A stretch of 63,478 bases of DNA from a virus. This document shows positions 7,992 to 16,068 of the stretch, in pieces; within the stretch, counting starts at the first letter, position 1, and every line of letters starts with the position of its first letter. The translations under genes were made by a program, and so were the position numbers. The notes below the pieces were generated by a model. That model saw only the letters and a list, made by a program, of their open reading frames with translations, ran no database searches and was not told where the DNA came from. The stretch lies in the IMG/VR virus record IMGVR_UViG_3300009596_000001, positions 1 to 63,478 of that record, one strand, 5' to 3'.

Positions 7992-10683
7992 CTTCCTCAC
8001 CTCCTTCCTGCTCAAAGTCTAATTCAGTTTGAACGGCAATTGTTGTCGGTAATAAGTCTTTTTGTGCAGCCTGAAGGTCAAAAACGGCAGCACGAATAGG
8101 TTTACCAGTCTTTGTTTTGGTAACCACCGAAACATCCACAATTGCAGGGTGACCGTGATTTTTGACAGATGTCAGCGTTGTGTTGATTTCGTGCGGTTTC
8201 TGTTGTAAGAAATTGTCAGTTTTATATTTCACACGAAGTTTGTCCAAAAAAGATTTGATGTTTATCCACAAGAAGCCACGATACTGTCCCTTCGCATAGA
8301 AACCCCAATCTTCCCCTTCTTCCAACAATTCTTCCTTTTCGTCAGCCCACAGCGACAGTATTCTCGCTACCGGGTCGTGCAACGGCAAAGCAATGCCTCT
8401 AACGAAAAAATAATGCGCTATATCACCTGCCTCGGGAACGATAACCCCGATGCTTTTTGCAAATTCTTGGAACAAAATCCAGCCAAATGTGATTACAGTA
8501 AAGTTGTTCTTTTGGCGGGCGGAAAACTCAGGACCCGCCTGCCTTTCCACAATAGATAACGCCCTTTCCCACCATTCTTGCCACCTGTCTTCATTTGCCA
8601 ACAAAAATTCAACAAAACATCGTCTGTATTGCGCATGTAAATCTCGTCGCAAATGAACTTCCTTGAATGTGTCTATGTAAACCTTGTCTAATTTCTCCGT
8701 TTTGTGCTTGAAAGTAACAAGAAACACACGGTCAGTCAATGCTGCGTCTTTTGTAATGAAGTTGGAACTTTCTCCAATCGCACATAGTGGAGTATAGGAG
8801 TAAAATGGTAATTCAAGGTGGGTTGCTGAACGAGAAACTTGTTGGAACAGCATTTCGTAACAAGAGTGAAGGAACAGTTTCGCTTCACGAATGTCGTCCC
8901 CCCACCGTTCTGGAGTGAACTCATCCAGAACAAGTGGAAGGGACGACATGTTTGTATATTTTCGCATCGTAGATGCGGTCTGCCTTGAAGGCAAGTGCGG
9001 CGTCGGAGCAAAAATGTTTTGCAAAAGTTCTACAACAATAGATGTTTTGCCTGTGCCCGCTATACCGCTGACAAACAAAACAGGAAATCGGTAACTGTTC
9101 ACAAGCCTTACAAATGGAGACAGCACGGATGCATGAAACCACGCCAAAACCCCATACAAACTTTCGTCTGGATAGATGTGTAAAAGTTTTGAAACGAAAT
9201 CCCGTAATGCTTCTACATCAACAGCAACATCCAATTTAACGGAACTGTAGATGGATTGTCGGAAAATGTCTATGAATTTTCCGTCCCCGGGCAACGTTAT
9301 ATCCGGGGCAACAAACACAGTTCTATCTGCCGCCCACTCCGACAATGCTGTTGTCTCTATGTTGTAGCGCTTGTTGTCAAGATAAAGCCCGACACGGGTG
9401 AAGGTCGCTTTTGTGGGAACGAAAAGCAAAGTTATTGCATCAACGAACCTGCCGAGGATTGTGTTGACCTTCGGAGTTCCTAACAAAGTAGGGGATAGTG
9501 GATGCTTAGGATACGGAAGTGCCGACATCAAGTTTGCACGCTTCGTTATTACTTGCGAATAAGTTCCTTGTGGCGTTCTTTCAGTCGCAAGTATGTATTC
9601 GTCTTTGCCACCCTCGGGGTTGGGTAATGATATGAAAATTTGAGGTAACCACAAAAATTGTGTTATTCGTAAACATGTTAGAGGTTCGTCTTCTTTTTTA
9701 ACGAAAGCAAAATACAAACTCTCTCTCGTTGGGATTAAACCGCAATCCACTTCTCCAGCGTTTGTGTAGGTCTTCGCATACACTATGTCATTCCACAAAT
9801 TTCCATTAGCAACCAAAACCTCGGTTACATCTTTTTGTCTCCACAGTAAGTGCGTCACCACTCTATCTTCACGGCTGTTCAGTAACTCTCTGATGTAGTA
9901 TGTAGTTTTATGGATGACTTCTTCTTCATTATCAAGAGCAATGACAACCCATCGTGGTAGCAATTCTAAATCTTTCTTTTTCCAGCCCATTTCGCCCTTC
10001 GTTGTAGAAACTGCGGGAATTCCCACCGACCACAACGCCAACGCATCTAATTCCCCGCCTGCCATCCACACGAATTCCTCTGCTTGCCAGTCTAAAATGG
10101 CTGGGCTGGGATATAACTCAGGACGAGGGATATTAGGGTCTACAAGCGGATGCATGTTTGTCATCCACCGATACTTTTCTTTATTCTTTGCGGAAGAAAA
10201 AACTAATTTGTCATTAAGCCTACTAAGTAACCTGAGTTTCGCATTAACTGCCTTCCCCGCATCATCAAAGACGGGGATAACAAGGAACTCATCATTTTTG
10301 TATTGCCAATATCCCAATTTCGCTTTTCTTATAATAGCATCAGAAATTCTACGATAATGCTTCAAATAATCCAGCAAAGCAGGTTGCTTTAACAAACATG
10401 TGTGAAGATAATCTATGAATTCATCAAAACTCTTAAATGCGGGGATTTCTTCTTGCATCACGCTTAATCCCAATTTCCTTGCCAACCCCATCAGGGTCGC
10501 TTTTTCGCCTGACGGACGGCAAGCGAAACAGAACCACACACCCGTTTCAATATTGAGGAAGAATGAGGGGTGCTCGTCGTCATGGAAGGGACAATGACCC
10601 CTCAATTCATTTTCGTTGAATTGTTTCAAATTGCAGCCCCTCGCTTCTAACTCCTCAATTACTTTGCTTAGTAGTTCCTTCAT
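7966..10683 (-). CDS. Primase-helicase fusion (CHC2 zinc finger, TOPRIM, P-loop ATPase)
   Basis: A 905-residue replication protein. The N-terminal CHC2 zinc-binding site is Cys31-x2-His34 ... Cys52-x2-Cys55, as in DnaG and T7 gp4. A TOPRIM-like segment lies near residues 195-245, with Glu in GGELDALAL and a later WVVIALDNEEE. After a long middle region, a Walker A GIAGTGKTS appears near 540 and an acidic VLDEFTPE (Walker B) about 50 residues later, resembling the DUF927/SF3-like helicases of mobile elements rather than a RecA-type DnaB helicase. It should unwind and prime the phage chromosome. GGGAGA precedes the ATG. The purine-tract region immediately upstream is a candidate origin. No DNA polymerase gene was recognised, so a host polymerase may extend its primers. 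Confidence 0.88.
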   Translation of the reverse strand: MKELLSKVIEELEARGCNLKQFNENELRGHCPFHDDEHPSFFLNIETGVWFCFACRPSGEKATLMGLARKLGLSVMQEEIPAFKSFDEFIDYLHTCLLKQPALLDYLKHYRRISDAIIRKAKLGYWQYKNDEFLVIPVFDDAGKAVNAKLRLLSRLNDKLVFSSAKNKEKYRWMTNMHPLVDPNIPRPELYPSPAILDWQAEEFVWMAGGELDALALWSVGIPAVSTTKGEMGWKKKDLELLPRWVVIALDNEEEVIHKTTYYIRELLNSREDRVVTHLLWRQKDVTEVLVANGNLWNDIVYAKTYTNAGEVDCGLIPTRESLYFAFVKKEDEPLTCLRITQFLWLPQIFISLPNPEGGKDEYILATERTPQGTYSQVITKRANLMSALPYPKHPLSPTLLGTPKVNTILGRFVDAITLLFVPTKATFTRVGLYLDNKRYNIETTALSEWAADRTVFVAPDITLPGDGKFIDIFRQSIYSSVKLDVAVDVEALRDFVSKLLHIYPDESLYGVLAWFHASVLSPFVRLVNSYRFPVLFVSGIAGTGKTSIVVELLQNIFAPTPHLPSRQTASTMRKYTNMSSLPLVLDEFTPERWGDDIREAKLFLHSCYEMLFQQVSRSATHLELPFYSYTPLCAIGESSNFITKDAALTDRVFLVTFKHKTEKLDKVYIDTFKEVHLRRDLHAQYRRCFVEFLLANEDRWQEWWERALSIVERQAGPEFSARQKNNFTVITFGWILFQEFAKSIGVIVPEAGDIAHYFFVRGIALPLHDPVARILSLWADEKEELLEEGEDWGFYAKGQYRGFLWINIKSFLDKLRVKYKTDNFLQQKPHEINTTLTSVKNHGHPAIVDVSVVTKTKTGKPIRAAVFDLQAAQKDLLPTTIAVQTELDFEQEGGEEDASVINLF

Positions 10684-11265
10684 CTTAATCTCTCCCCTCT
10701 GGACTTCGGACTTTGGGCTTCATCGTTTCTCTCTTACCCTCGTTAGGACAATTTTAAACCCTCAAGGACTTCCAAAACCCTATCAGTTTTGACCTATTTG
10801 CCCTCATTTTTGGCGATTTTGGGACTTGGGTCTGACGATGACGACAACGGTCATTCTAAGTTACATCCAAGTTACTGATTTTGAAACCAAACCCGTAACT
10901 CAAAATCGCCCATTTTTCCAGCAAAATCCAGAATTTTGAGGCAAGTTACAAAGTTACAAGGAAGGAAGGTAGAAGGAGGGATAGATAGGAAGGAAGGAAG
11001 GAAGGAAGGAAGCAAGGATATAAGGAAGAAGAAGGAAGTAACTTTGTAACTTAGTTCAAAAAAGCCCAACGCCGCTTGGATTTTTTCGGTTACATTTCGG
11101 TTACAAGACCTGTAACCCATTGAAACTTTGTAGTCAGGGCTTGTAACCTTGCTACTATCAGGGCTTGTAACCTTGCTACTCAATAGGATGAACCCTTTGT
11201 TGTCAAGACAATCTGACGATTTAACAGTCAACCTTGAACGACTGTTTTCGGGCTTGTCAGCCCAT
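10684..11265. repeat. Candidate origin: GTTAC/GTAAC-rich region around a purine tract
   Basis: About 580 bp without a credible gene. GTTAC or GTAAC occurs about twelve times between 10858 and 11171, in both orientations. A perfect 15-bp inverted repeat (AAGTTACAAAGTTAC at 10943-10957, its complement at 11038-11052) flanks an 80-base, almost pure purine tract of GGAA units. A 23-bp direct repeat containing CTTGTAACC lies at 11134-11156 and 11158-11180. Iteron-like words, a long dyad and a polypurine tract next to the primase-helicase gene are typical of a replication origin or its initiator-binding region. The last 180 bp before the primase are its untranslated leader. Confidence 0.5.
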
Positions 11266-11298
11266 AAAGAAAACCCGCCACCAACAACGGTGGCGGGT
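11266..11298 (-). terminator. Intrinsic terminator of short unit B
   Basis: ACCCGCCACC and GGTGGCGGGT form a perfect 10-bp stem with a 6-base loop at 11273-11298. Read leftward it is followed by TTTTCTTTAT, the U-rich tail of a Rho-independent terminator. Confidence 0.8.
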
Positions 11299-11347
11299 CT
11301 AATTGTTGACGGAGGCGAGAAAATGCTGAGCCGCTAACACCGTGACA
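11266..11347 (-). ncRNA. Predicted short leftward transcript B (about 80 nt)
   Basis: It begins about 7 bases after the -10 box of promoter B and ends at the intrinsic terminator. The leader before the terminator stem carries CGCCUCC, complementary to the GGAGGCG Shine-Dalgarno used by several phage genes. It may be a small regulatory RNA, or an attenuated leader of the primase-helicase transcript. The opposite strand holds a Shine-Dalgarno followed by a four-codon frame, which is the alternative reading. Confidence 0.45.
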
Positions 11348-11353
11348 CTCATA

Positions 11354-11382
11354 ATTATAACGCACCCCTGTTCTACTTGCAA
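11354..11382 (-). promoter_or_regulatory. Leftward sigma70-like promoter B
   Basis: -35 TTGCAA, 17-bp spacer, -10 TATAAT, read leftward. The -10 is a perfect consensus. It is followed after about 55-80 bases by an intrinsic terminator. Confidence 0.75.
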
Positions 11383-11400
11383 CAGTCTTAGAGTGTCCAT

Positions 11401-11433
11401 AAGAAGAAACCCGCCGCTGTTGTCAGCGGCGGG
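11401..11433 (-). terminator. Intrinsic terminator of short unit A
   Basis: CCCGCCGCTG and CAGCGGCGGG form a perfect 10-bp stem with a 4-base loop at 11410-11433, followed leftward by TTTCTTCTT. It also ends any read-through from the resolvase operon upstream. Confidence 0.8.
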
Positions 11434-11460
11434 GAACGAGCGAGGTGAATTATTATGTTG
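11401..11460 (-). ncRNA. Predicted short leftward transcript A (about 60 nt)
   Basis: Bounded by promoter A and its terminator. The 27-nt leader contains UUCACCUCGC, complementary to the GAGGTGAA Shine-Dalgarno present before most of the CxxC paralogues. It is arranged exactly like unit B and shares the spacer sequence around the -10, so the two probably arose by duplication. Confidence 0.45.
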
Positions 11461-11466
11461 CCGCTA

Positions 11467-11495
11467 ATTATAACACACTCTTGCTCTACTCGTAA
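11467..11495 (-). promoter_or_regulatory. Leftward sigma70-like promoter A
   Basis: -35 TTACGA, 17-bp spacer, -10 TATAAT, read leftward. The flanking sequence, including AAGACTGTT just upstream, is repeated at promoter B. Confidence 0.7.
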
Positions 11496-11506
11496 CAGTC
11501 TTATGT

Positions 11507-11818
11507 CTACTGTGTTGTTTCTTCAGATATGCCTTCCTCGCCACCTTCCCCGAACAAACTACTTAAGTCAGGTAACCCCGTGAATGGTGTCATAAATTCT
11601 GCTGGGGTGAATAACGGTGACGGTTTTTGTGTCATATCAATTACTTCCCCTAATATAGCCTCCACACTCTCTAATGTCCACCCGTCCGTTTCAACCTCCA
11701 CAGCATTCCCGTTTGCCAATATCAAGACCAACCTATCTTGCTTCTGCCCAATTAAAACGACAGCGTCACCGTTAACCAATAACGGTTTCTTGTTCACTTT
11801 GGCTTTTATCCATGCCAT
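11507..11818 (-). CDS. Unknown protein, 103 aa
   Basis: Not recognised. Residues 1-50 look like a small beta barrel (alternating strands with Val, Leu and Gly); residues 65-103 are Pro-, Gly- and Glu-rich and probably disordered. GAGGAGGCG precedes the ATG, which lies 47 bp inside the resolvase gene. It is the last gene before terminator A, so it ends the phosphoesterase-resolvase operon. Confidence 0.7.
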   Translation of the reverse strand: MAWIKAKVNKKPLLVNGDAVVLIGQKQDRLVLILANGNAVEVETDGWTLESVEAILGEVIDMTQKPSPLFTPAEFMTPFTGLPDLSSLFGEGGEEGISEETTQ

Positions 11819-12386
11819 CTTTGTTCGCCTCCTCTACCAGGTGTCTAAAGAGTTTTTCATCGTCTTCTATCTTACATAATTGTAACGCAGCCCTAAACTT
11901 TCGGGTAAGGTTTGTCCAAATACCTGACTGTCCTTTATGACACGCAGCGGGGTCAACAAAATAAGCATACAGGACAGCAAGTGCTGACCATGCATCACCC
12001 TTCAATTTTACATGGGGTTCTACTATGATTTCGTAGTTTTCAATTGCTGCTTTTAATCTCGCTCTTACATCTTTGTCCTTTGCCCGTGTTGTGTGTAGTA
12101 ACACGGATTTCACATCTGGTCTTGTCAGGCAGAACATTTCTTCTACGACTGTCCACACAATTCCAACTTGTGCCGCTAACTGCAAGATTGTTGTCGGTGA
12201 CTTTCCAAATGGAACGGGAACTTCGCAGACGACAACTGCATTTTGCAATTTCCGTAAAGCAAAGTAATACAAGTCACTGAAGTTTTCAACAGTCACGACA
12301 TCGGCTTCAACAATTGCTCCGTTCTGATAGACGACATAACCTACTCTTTTAAGTCCCAAGTCAAGTCCGACCATTCTTACTTGCAT
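11772..12386 (-). CDS. RuvC-like Holliday junction resolvase
   Basis: A 204-residue RNase H-fold nuclease. The acidic residues fit RuvC: Asp9 in VGLDLGLKRVG, Glu55 in VVCEVP and Asp131 in KLKGDAWSAL. The RPDVKSVLL ... RAKDKDVRARL segment between residues 89 and 111 is also RuvC-like. It should cleave branched DNA produced by Bet-mediated recombination or replication before packaging. GGAGGCGATAAAA precedes ATG. It directly follows the phosphoesterase gene and may act with it in processing DNA structures. Confidence 0.82.
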   Translation of the reverse strand: MQVRMVGLDLGLKRVGYVVYQNGAIVEADVVTVENFSDLYYFALRKLQNAVVVCEVPVPFGKSPTTILQLAAQVGIVWTVVEEMFCLTRPDVKSVLLHTTRAKDKDVRARLKAAIENYEIIVEPHVKLKGDAWSALAVLYAYFVDPAACHKGQSGIWTNLTRKFRAALQLCKIEDDEKLFRHLVEEANKDGMDKSQSEQETVIG

Positions 12387-12388
12387 TT

Positions 12389-13258
12389 TTATCGCCTCCT
12401 TGTGACTTCGTATTGTTTACCTTCATAGTTTGCGAATAAAACCCCGTCTTTATTGATAAATATTACTGGCGTCACACGAAATGAATTGTCGGGGAATAAA
12501 TCTATGACTGCAAATCCTTGTGCAAATATTCTTGCGTTGTCGTAATGAGGTCTTGGTAAACACAGGCACGGAATAACCCACGCACCCCTTATCGTGCCTG
12601 TGTAATCCATTTGTAAATACTGACTGAAGTGGTGATAGTGGAAGCAAAGTATGTTACGCAGGGTTCGCAAGAAGATACATCTTGCGGTGTTGACCACACT
12701 ACCTGACAACCCCATCCTTGCCCCATGCTGAATTATCAAATCCCCCGCATAAACGGTCGGTGCTGTATCGTTACCGACCGCTTGCGGGTATTCTTGATAC
12801 TCAAGGAATACCCAGTCATCCAGACCCAAAACTTTTTGTAACTCCAATTCAGGTAACGCAGCCAGTTCGGGTGCCCGAGTGTAAAGATATGTTTTCATGC
12901 GTAATTCGTGATTGCCGCACATAAAAATTTTGACTGCTTTAGGGAAACTTCTACGAATTTGCTGTAGCAACTCTTTTGCTTGCCGTATTTCTTCAGCAAG
13001 CAAAAGTCGTCGCTGCGGTGTTCGCACGAAGCGGGAAATTGCGTAGAAGTCAACAAAATCGCCGCCTGAAATAACAACATCTGGCTTAATGGTGCGGGAA
13101 ATTTGCAGCATAAGCGAGATTGCGTCGTCGTCTTGGAAGGGAACGTGGACATCGCCGAAAGCCACAACTTTTATCGGCTTTTCGGCTTTAATTACGACAG
13201 AAGTTTTCTCTGTCATGTAATCAATCGTTAGGGACTTGACTGTCATCTTAGCCATCAT
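12389..13258 (-). CDS. Calcineurin-like metallophosphoesterase
   Basis: A 289-residue enzyme with the metal-binding motifs of the family: D-x-H (Asp36, His38), GGD (Asp67), GNHE (116-118) and a later FHYHH plus IIQHG block. Such proteins hydrolyse phosphomono- or diesters; phage members include nucleases of the Mre11/SbcD type and protein phosphatases. There is no capping domain or Rad50-like partner, so the substrate is open. Its place next to a resolvase favours a DNA end-processing role. The GGTGATGA site before ATG is weak compared with other genes here. A 204-bp leader lies upstream. Confidence 0.85.
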   Translation of the reverse strand: MMAKMTVKSLTIDYMTEKTSVVIKAEKPIKVVAFGDVHVPFQDDDAISLMLQISRTIKPDVVISGGDFVDFYAISRFVRTPQRRLLLAEEIRQAKELLQQIRRSFPKAVKIFMCGNHELRMKTYLYTRAPELAALPELELQKVLGLDDWVFLEYQEYPQAVGNDTAPTVYAGDLIIQHGARMGLSGSVVNTARCIFLRTLRNILCFHYHHFSQYLQMDYTGTIRGAWVIPCLCLPRPHYDNARIFAQGFAVIDLFPDNSFRVTPVIFINKDGVLFANYEGKQYEVTRRR

Positions 13259-13462
13259 TCATCACCGTTAGAGTTTTACCCTGAAGGGTCGGACTTTAAA
13301 CTTTTCAGGGTAATGAAAAACCCGTCAGTTTTGGGCTTTTTACTGGAAAAATCAGCGATTTTGTGTGACTTAAGTAAAATTGCCCTCAAATTGGCTCAGG
13401 TTGGACTTTTAGAGGACAAGGATAGTTTGTTGAGGTTTTCGGAAGGCTTGACAGGATAGGGC
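13259..13462. promoter_or_regulatory. Intergenic leader before the phosphoesterase operon
   Basis: AT-rich gap with no gene. TACCCTGAA and TTTCAGGGTA near the phosphoesterase start can pair. The leftward strand carries a 25-base motif, CAAAATCGCnnATTTTTCC plus AG-rich 3' end (13337-13363), that recurs on the plus strand at 10901-10926, and both leaders share a CAAAACTGA-nn-GGGTTTT word. This looks like a site for a common regulator; no confident -35/-10 pair is seen. Confidence 0.35.
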
Positions 13463-13969
13463 TTAGATTAGACTGTCGTTGAGGGACATTAGCACGAGGA
13501 TTGATGTAATTTGATGTATTAATTCATCAACATTAAAATACTCAAAATGATGATAAATAGAAGAGTGCGGTGAACTATAACGGAGGATATAAGTTGGGGG
13601 CACTCTATCAAAAAACCTGAATTGAATAATCATCCTATCACCTTCTCTTTCCCTATTAATGTGAATAGTTCCCCAGCCATCGCCGCTAACTCTCGCTTTA
13701 ATCCTCAACATAGTCACCATGAACGATACACATCTTTCCACCATATCATACACAGCAACACACACCGAGTTTACCGATACCTGCCAATCAAAAACTATTT
13801 GCGGGTTGCGGCATTTTATTTCTACAAGGAGCACTTCATCTGTCAGTTTTTCTATCGTGTAATTAAGTTCTAAATGCGGAAAGTATTTCTTTAGTGCCTT
13901 GACTGTTGCGTCCATAATTTCCTTTACTTTCATTGTGGTATTTAGAATAGTAGTGTGTTTATTTTTCAT
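13463..13969 (-). CDS. Possible divergent member of the CxxC paralogue array, 168 aa
   Basis: Not recognised. It is the last gene of the array. It lacks the N-terminal CxxC but keeps a similar outline: N-terminal helix, central beta strands, a beta hairpin rich in aromatic residues and a C-terminal hydrophobic helix (DELIHQITSILVLMSL). The ATG overlaps the upstream stop (ATGA) and has AGGAGGTG before it; an in-frame start 17 codons upstream would encode an Arg-rich tail without a site. Homology with the array is inferred from architecture and position only. Confidence 0.65.
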   Translation of the reverse strand: MKNKHTTILNTTMKVKEIMDATVKALKKYFPHLELNYTIEKLTDEVLLVEIKCRNPQIVFDWQVSVNSVCVAVYDMVERCVSFMVTMLRIKARVSGDGWGTIHINREREGDRMIIQFRFFDRVPPTYILRYSSPHSSIYHHFEYFNVDELIHQITSILVLMSLNDSLI

Positions 13970-14520
13970 ACTGAAGCACCTCCTTCTTCTGCGGCTTGAA
14001 TAACATTCATAATACCCCATACGGTTTGAATTAATTTATCAAATGGCACTTTTATTTTTCTTTCGTTGCATACGCCGTCAATTTCTGTGTAGCAAGTTAT
14101 AGTTGCTGTTACTTTTCCCCAACCCTTTACGACATCTTCCGCCAACACCGCATCCCATTCCACCCTTAATGCTTGTTTCCCGCATCGCATATAAAACCCA
14201 TTCACCTCCCATATCTCCACCCAGTGAAACCCTACTTTACTTGCCAGCCTCACCAAGAAATCAGATATGAATTTAATCAAACTATCGTGCAAATCTTCGT
14301 TTATGAATGCGAGCGTATATCCGTCCCGCTCGTGGGGTGAATTATAGTAGTGATACACCACTACCATAATTTCATCACCCCATTCTTTTGTATGGTATAC
14401 ATAATTACCCGTGTTCAGTCCATTCACGCTTTTCACCACCTCCTCCATCCATTCCAAGATAGGACAAATAACACGAACCAAACGCCTAACTTTTGGTGGA
14501 TAAAGTAACAGTTTCATCAT
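13966..14520 (-). CDS. Possible divergent member of the CxxC paralogue array, 184 aa
   Basis: Not recognised. No CxxC. Predicted helix at residues 10-35, then beta strands containing EIMVVVYHYY, a middle helix (SLIKFISDFLVRLASK), strands, and a final helix (FDKLIQTVWGIMNVI). The order matches the canonical array members. AGGAGGTG precedes ATG, which overlaps the previous stop by 4 bases, so it is translated as part of the chain. Family membership needs a profile comparison. Confidence 0.65.
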   Translation of the reverse strand: MMKLLLYPPKVRRLVRVICPILEWMEEVVKSVNGLNTGNYVYHTKEWGDEIMVVVYHYYNSPHERDGYTLAFINEDLHDSLIKFISDFLVRLASKVGFHWVEIWEVNGFYMRCGKQALRVEWDAVLAEDVVKGWGKVTATITCYTEIDGVCNERKIKVPFDKLIQTVWGIMNVIQAAEEGGASV

Positions 14521-15047
14521 AAATCACCTCCTATCAATGTGTGCGCATAAAGTATTACAAATATTTCTGCAATTTTGTAGGCAATTTGTCGCAATAATTC
14601 AATATTGTTTTCGTCAATACTGCTATGTCCGGGAATTTTATCAAACACACATAACTGCGTATCGTTGCAATAAAAAACGATATTGTTGCGATTTACTTCT
14701 GCAGCAAAGAGAATGTCATCATTAAATCTAATTAAGATGTAGTGAATTGTGATGTAACAATTTAGCGTGAAGGGCACCGAGAAGCACTGTAATAAGCGCC
14801 TGACAAATGCGGAAAATGGTTTCTCGTAATATTTATTTATACCATGCGGCGTTGGTAAATAATGATAATAAACTTTATTTACTTGCGGCATACTAAACCA
14901 CACATTTTCAACATGCGACTCGGTGTCATGTTCCACCTCAACTATCCGTGCTTGCAACTCATTTACCCCTACTTTCTTTACGATATCATTAAAATACCCA
15001 ATAAACTCAAACGGCAAATTGCACAGTGCACATTTTTTTCGCTTCAT
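14517..15047 (-). CDS. CxxC paralogue array member 7 (divergent), 176 aa
   Basis: Retains a C-x2-C (KKCALCN) followed by a helix, but at residues 6-9 rather than about 22-25, so the leader of the canonical members is missing. The remaining order of strands, PFSAFVRRLLQCF helix, hairpin and C-terminal hydrophobic helix matches the family. GAGGAGGTG precedes ATG; starts and stops overlap by 4 bases with both neighbours. Confidence 0.7.
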   Translation of the reverse strand: MKRKKCALCNLPFEFIGYFNDIVKKVGVNELQARIVEVEHDTESHVENVWFSMPQVNKVYYHYLPTPHGINKYYEKPFSAFVRRLLQCFSVPFTLNCYITIHYILIRFNDDILFAAEVNRNNIVFYCNDTQLCVFDKIPGHSSIDENNIELLRQIAYKIAEIFVILYAHTLIGGDL

Positions 15048-15559
15048 ACTTCGTTCACCTCCTCAATTGTTTTTAGCATTACAAAGAAATTTATCAAAAA
15101 CCCTATCGTTTCTTCAAGTCCCTCCACCCTACAAACTAATCCCCGCTGTGCTTCCACAACATTTAAAGCAATCTTATCGTGAAGAAATTCAAATTGATAA
15201 ATATGTCCAAAATTATCATATACCTTTGGAATACCATCCACAAAAAATGCATTTCGCATTTCAAATATTTCTTTCAACATCCGCCACATCCCACGCATAA
15301 AAGCCCCTACCGATGTATATCCATGAATTGTTCGCAACCACACATACCCATCACGAGAAAACAACGCCACCTCTACCAAGTGTCCTTCATCTATTTCCAT
15401 AAACACCGGAGAAATACATAAATTGCTTTTACCACACCTCCGTAGATGTAAATTTATAAACTTGATTGCCTTCCTTGCTATTTCACATGCTTCACATTCT
15501 TTCAACCCCCACGCTTCCTTTCTTTTTTGTGGTTCCTTCTTGAACACATCACAATACAT
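15044..15559 (-). CDS. CxxC paralogue array member 6, 171 aa
   Basis: Canonical member. Residues 1-20 have the family pattern MYxxxxKxxPxKRxxxW; C-x2-C (KECEACE) is followed by an amphipathic helix with INLHLRR; GHLVEVALF strand; W-x-TIH strand; FMRGMWRMLKEIF helix; IYQFEF hairpin; and the C-terminal signature VEGLEETIGFLINFFVMLKTIEE. Nearest to member 5, sharing ARKAIKF-IN-L-L and MLKTIEEVN. The start ATG overlaps the previous stop (TGATG) behind GAGGAGGTG. No known function. Confidence 0.78.
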   Translation of the reverse strand: MYCDVFKKEPQKRKEAWGLKECEACEIARKAIKFINLHLRRCGKSNLCISPVFMEIDEGHLVEVALFSRDGYVWLRTIHGYTSVGAFMRGMWRMLKEIFEMRNAFFVDGIPKVYDNFGHIYQFEFLHDKIALNVVEAQRGLVCRVEGLEETIGFLINFFVMLKTIEEVNEV

Positions 15560-16068
15560 CAAAAATTCACCTCCTCAATTGTTTTTAGCATCACCAGAAA
15601 ATTCACTAAAAATTCTATTGTTTCTTCAAATCCTTCTATTCTGTAAACTAATCCTTGCTGTGCCTCAACAATATCCACACCAATCTTATCTGAGTGGAAC
15701 TGAAATTGGTAGATATATCCTTGCGTTAGGTGGTATACTGAGGGAACACCGTCTGCTAAGAATGCGCTTCGTATCCCCACCGCTTCCTTGACTATCCGCC
15801 ACACATCCCGCATAAACGCTACAATTGACTGCCTATGCAGTGTTTCCAGCCACACATACCCATCGCCCACACACAACACCGCCCTTATCAAATGCCCCTC
15901 TATTACACCTACAAATGCTGGGTAGATGTATATGTTTTTCAAGCACTTGTGTAGATACAAATTTACAAATTTTATCGCTCTCCTTGCCATTTCACAATCT
16001 TCACACCCCTTTTCTCCCCACAGTTGCCTTCTCTCCGCAGGTTTTTGTTTAAGCACATCATAGAACAT
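15559..16068 (-). CDS. CxxC paralogue array member 5, 169 aa
   Basis: Canonical member with KGCEDCEMARRAIKFVNLYL, GHLIRAVL, FMRDVWRIVKEA, IYQFQF and FEETIEFLVNFLVMLKTIEE. It is clearly the closest relative of member 6, consistent with a recent duplication. CGGAGGTG is placed 7 bases before ATG; the gene overlaps member 4 by 11 bp. Confidence 0.78.
   Translation of the reverse strand: MFYDVLKQKPAERRQLWGEKGCEDCEMARRAIKFVNLYLHKCLKNIYIYPAFVGVIEGHLIRAVLCVGDGYVWLETLHRQSIVAFMRDVWRIVKEAVGIRSAFLADGVPSVYHLTQGYIYQFQFHSDKIGVDIVEAQQGLVYRIEGFEETIEFLVNFLVMLKTIEEVNF

Noticed and set aside
10872-11231. 119-codon leftward frame across the purine tract
   Set aside because: It is created by repeats (Ser-Lys-Val-Thr and Leu-Pro-Ser-Phe runs), has no ribosome binding site, and lies in the origin-like region.
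11455-11583. 42-codon rightward frame with GAGGTG site near short unit A
   Set aside because: It runs antisense into the 103-residue gene and overlaps a strong leftward promoter; Cys- and Leu-rich product with no family features. Kept only as an alternative reading.
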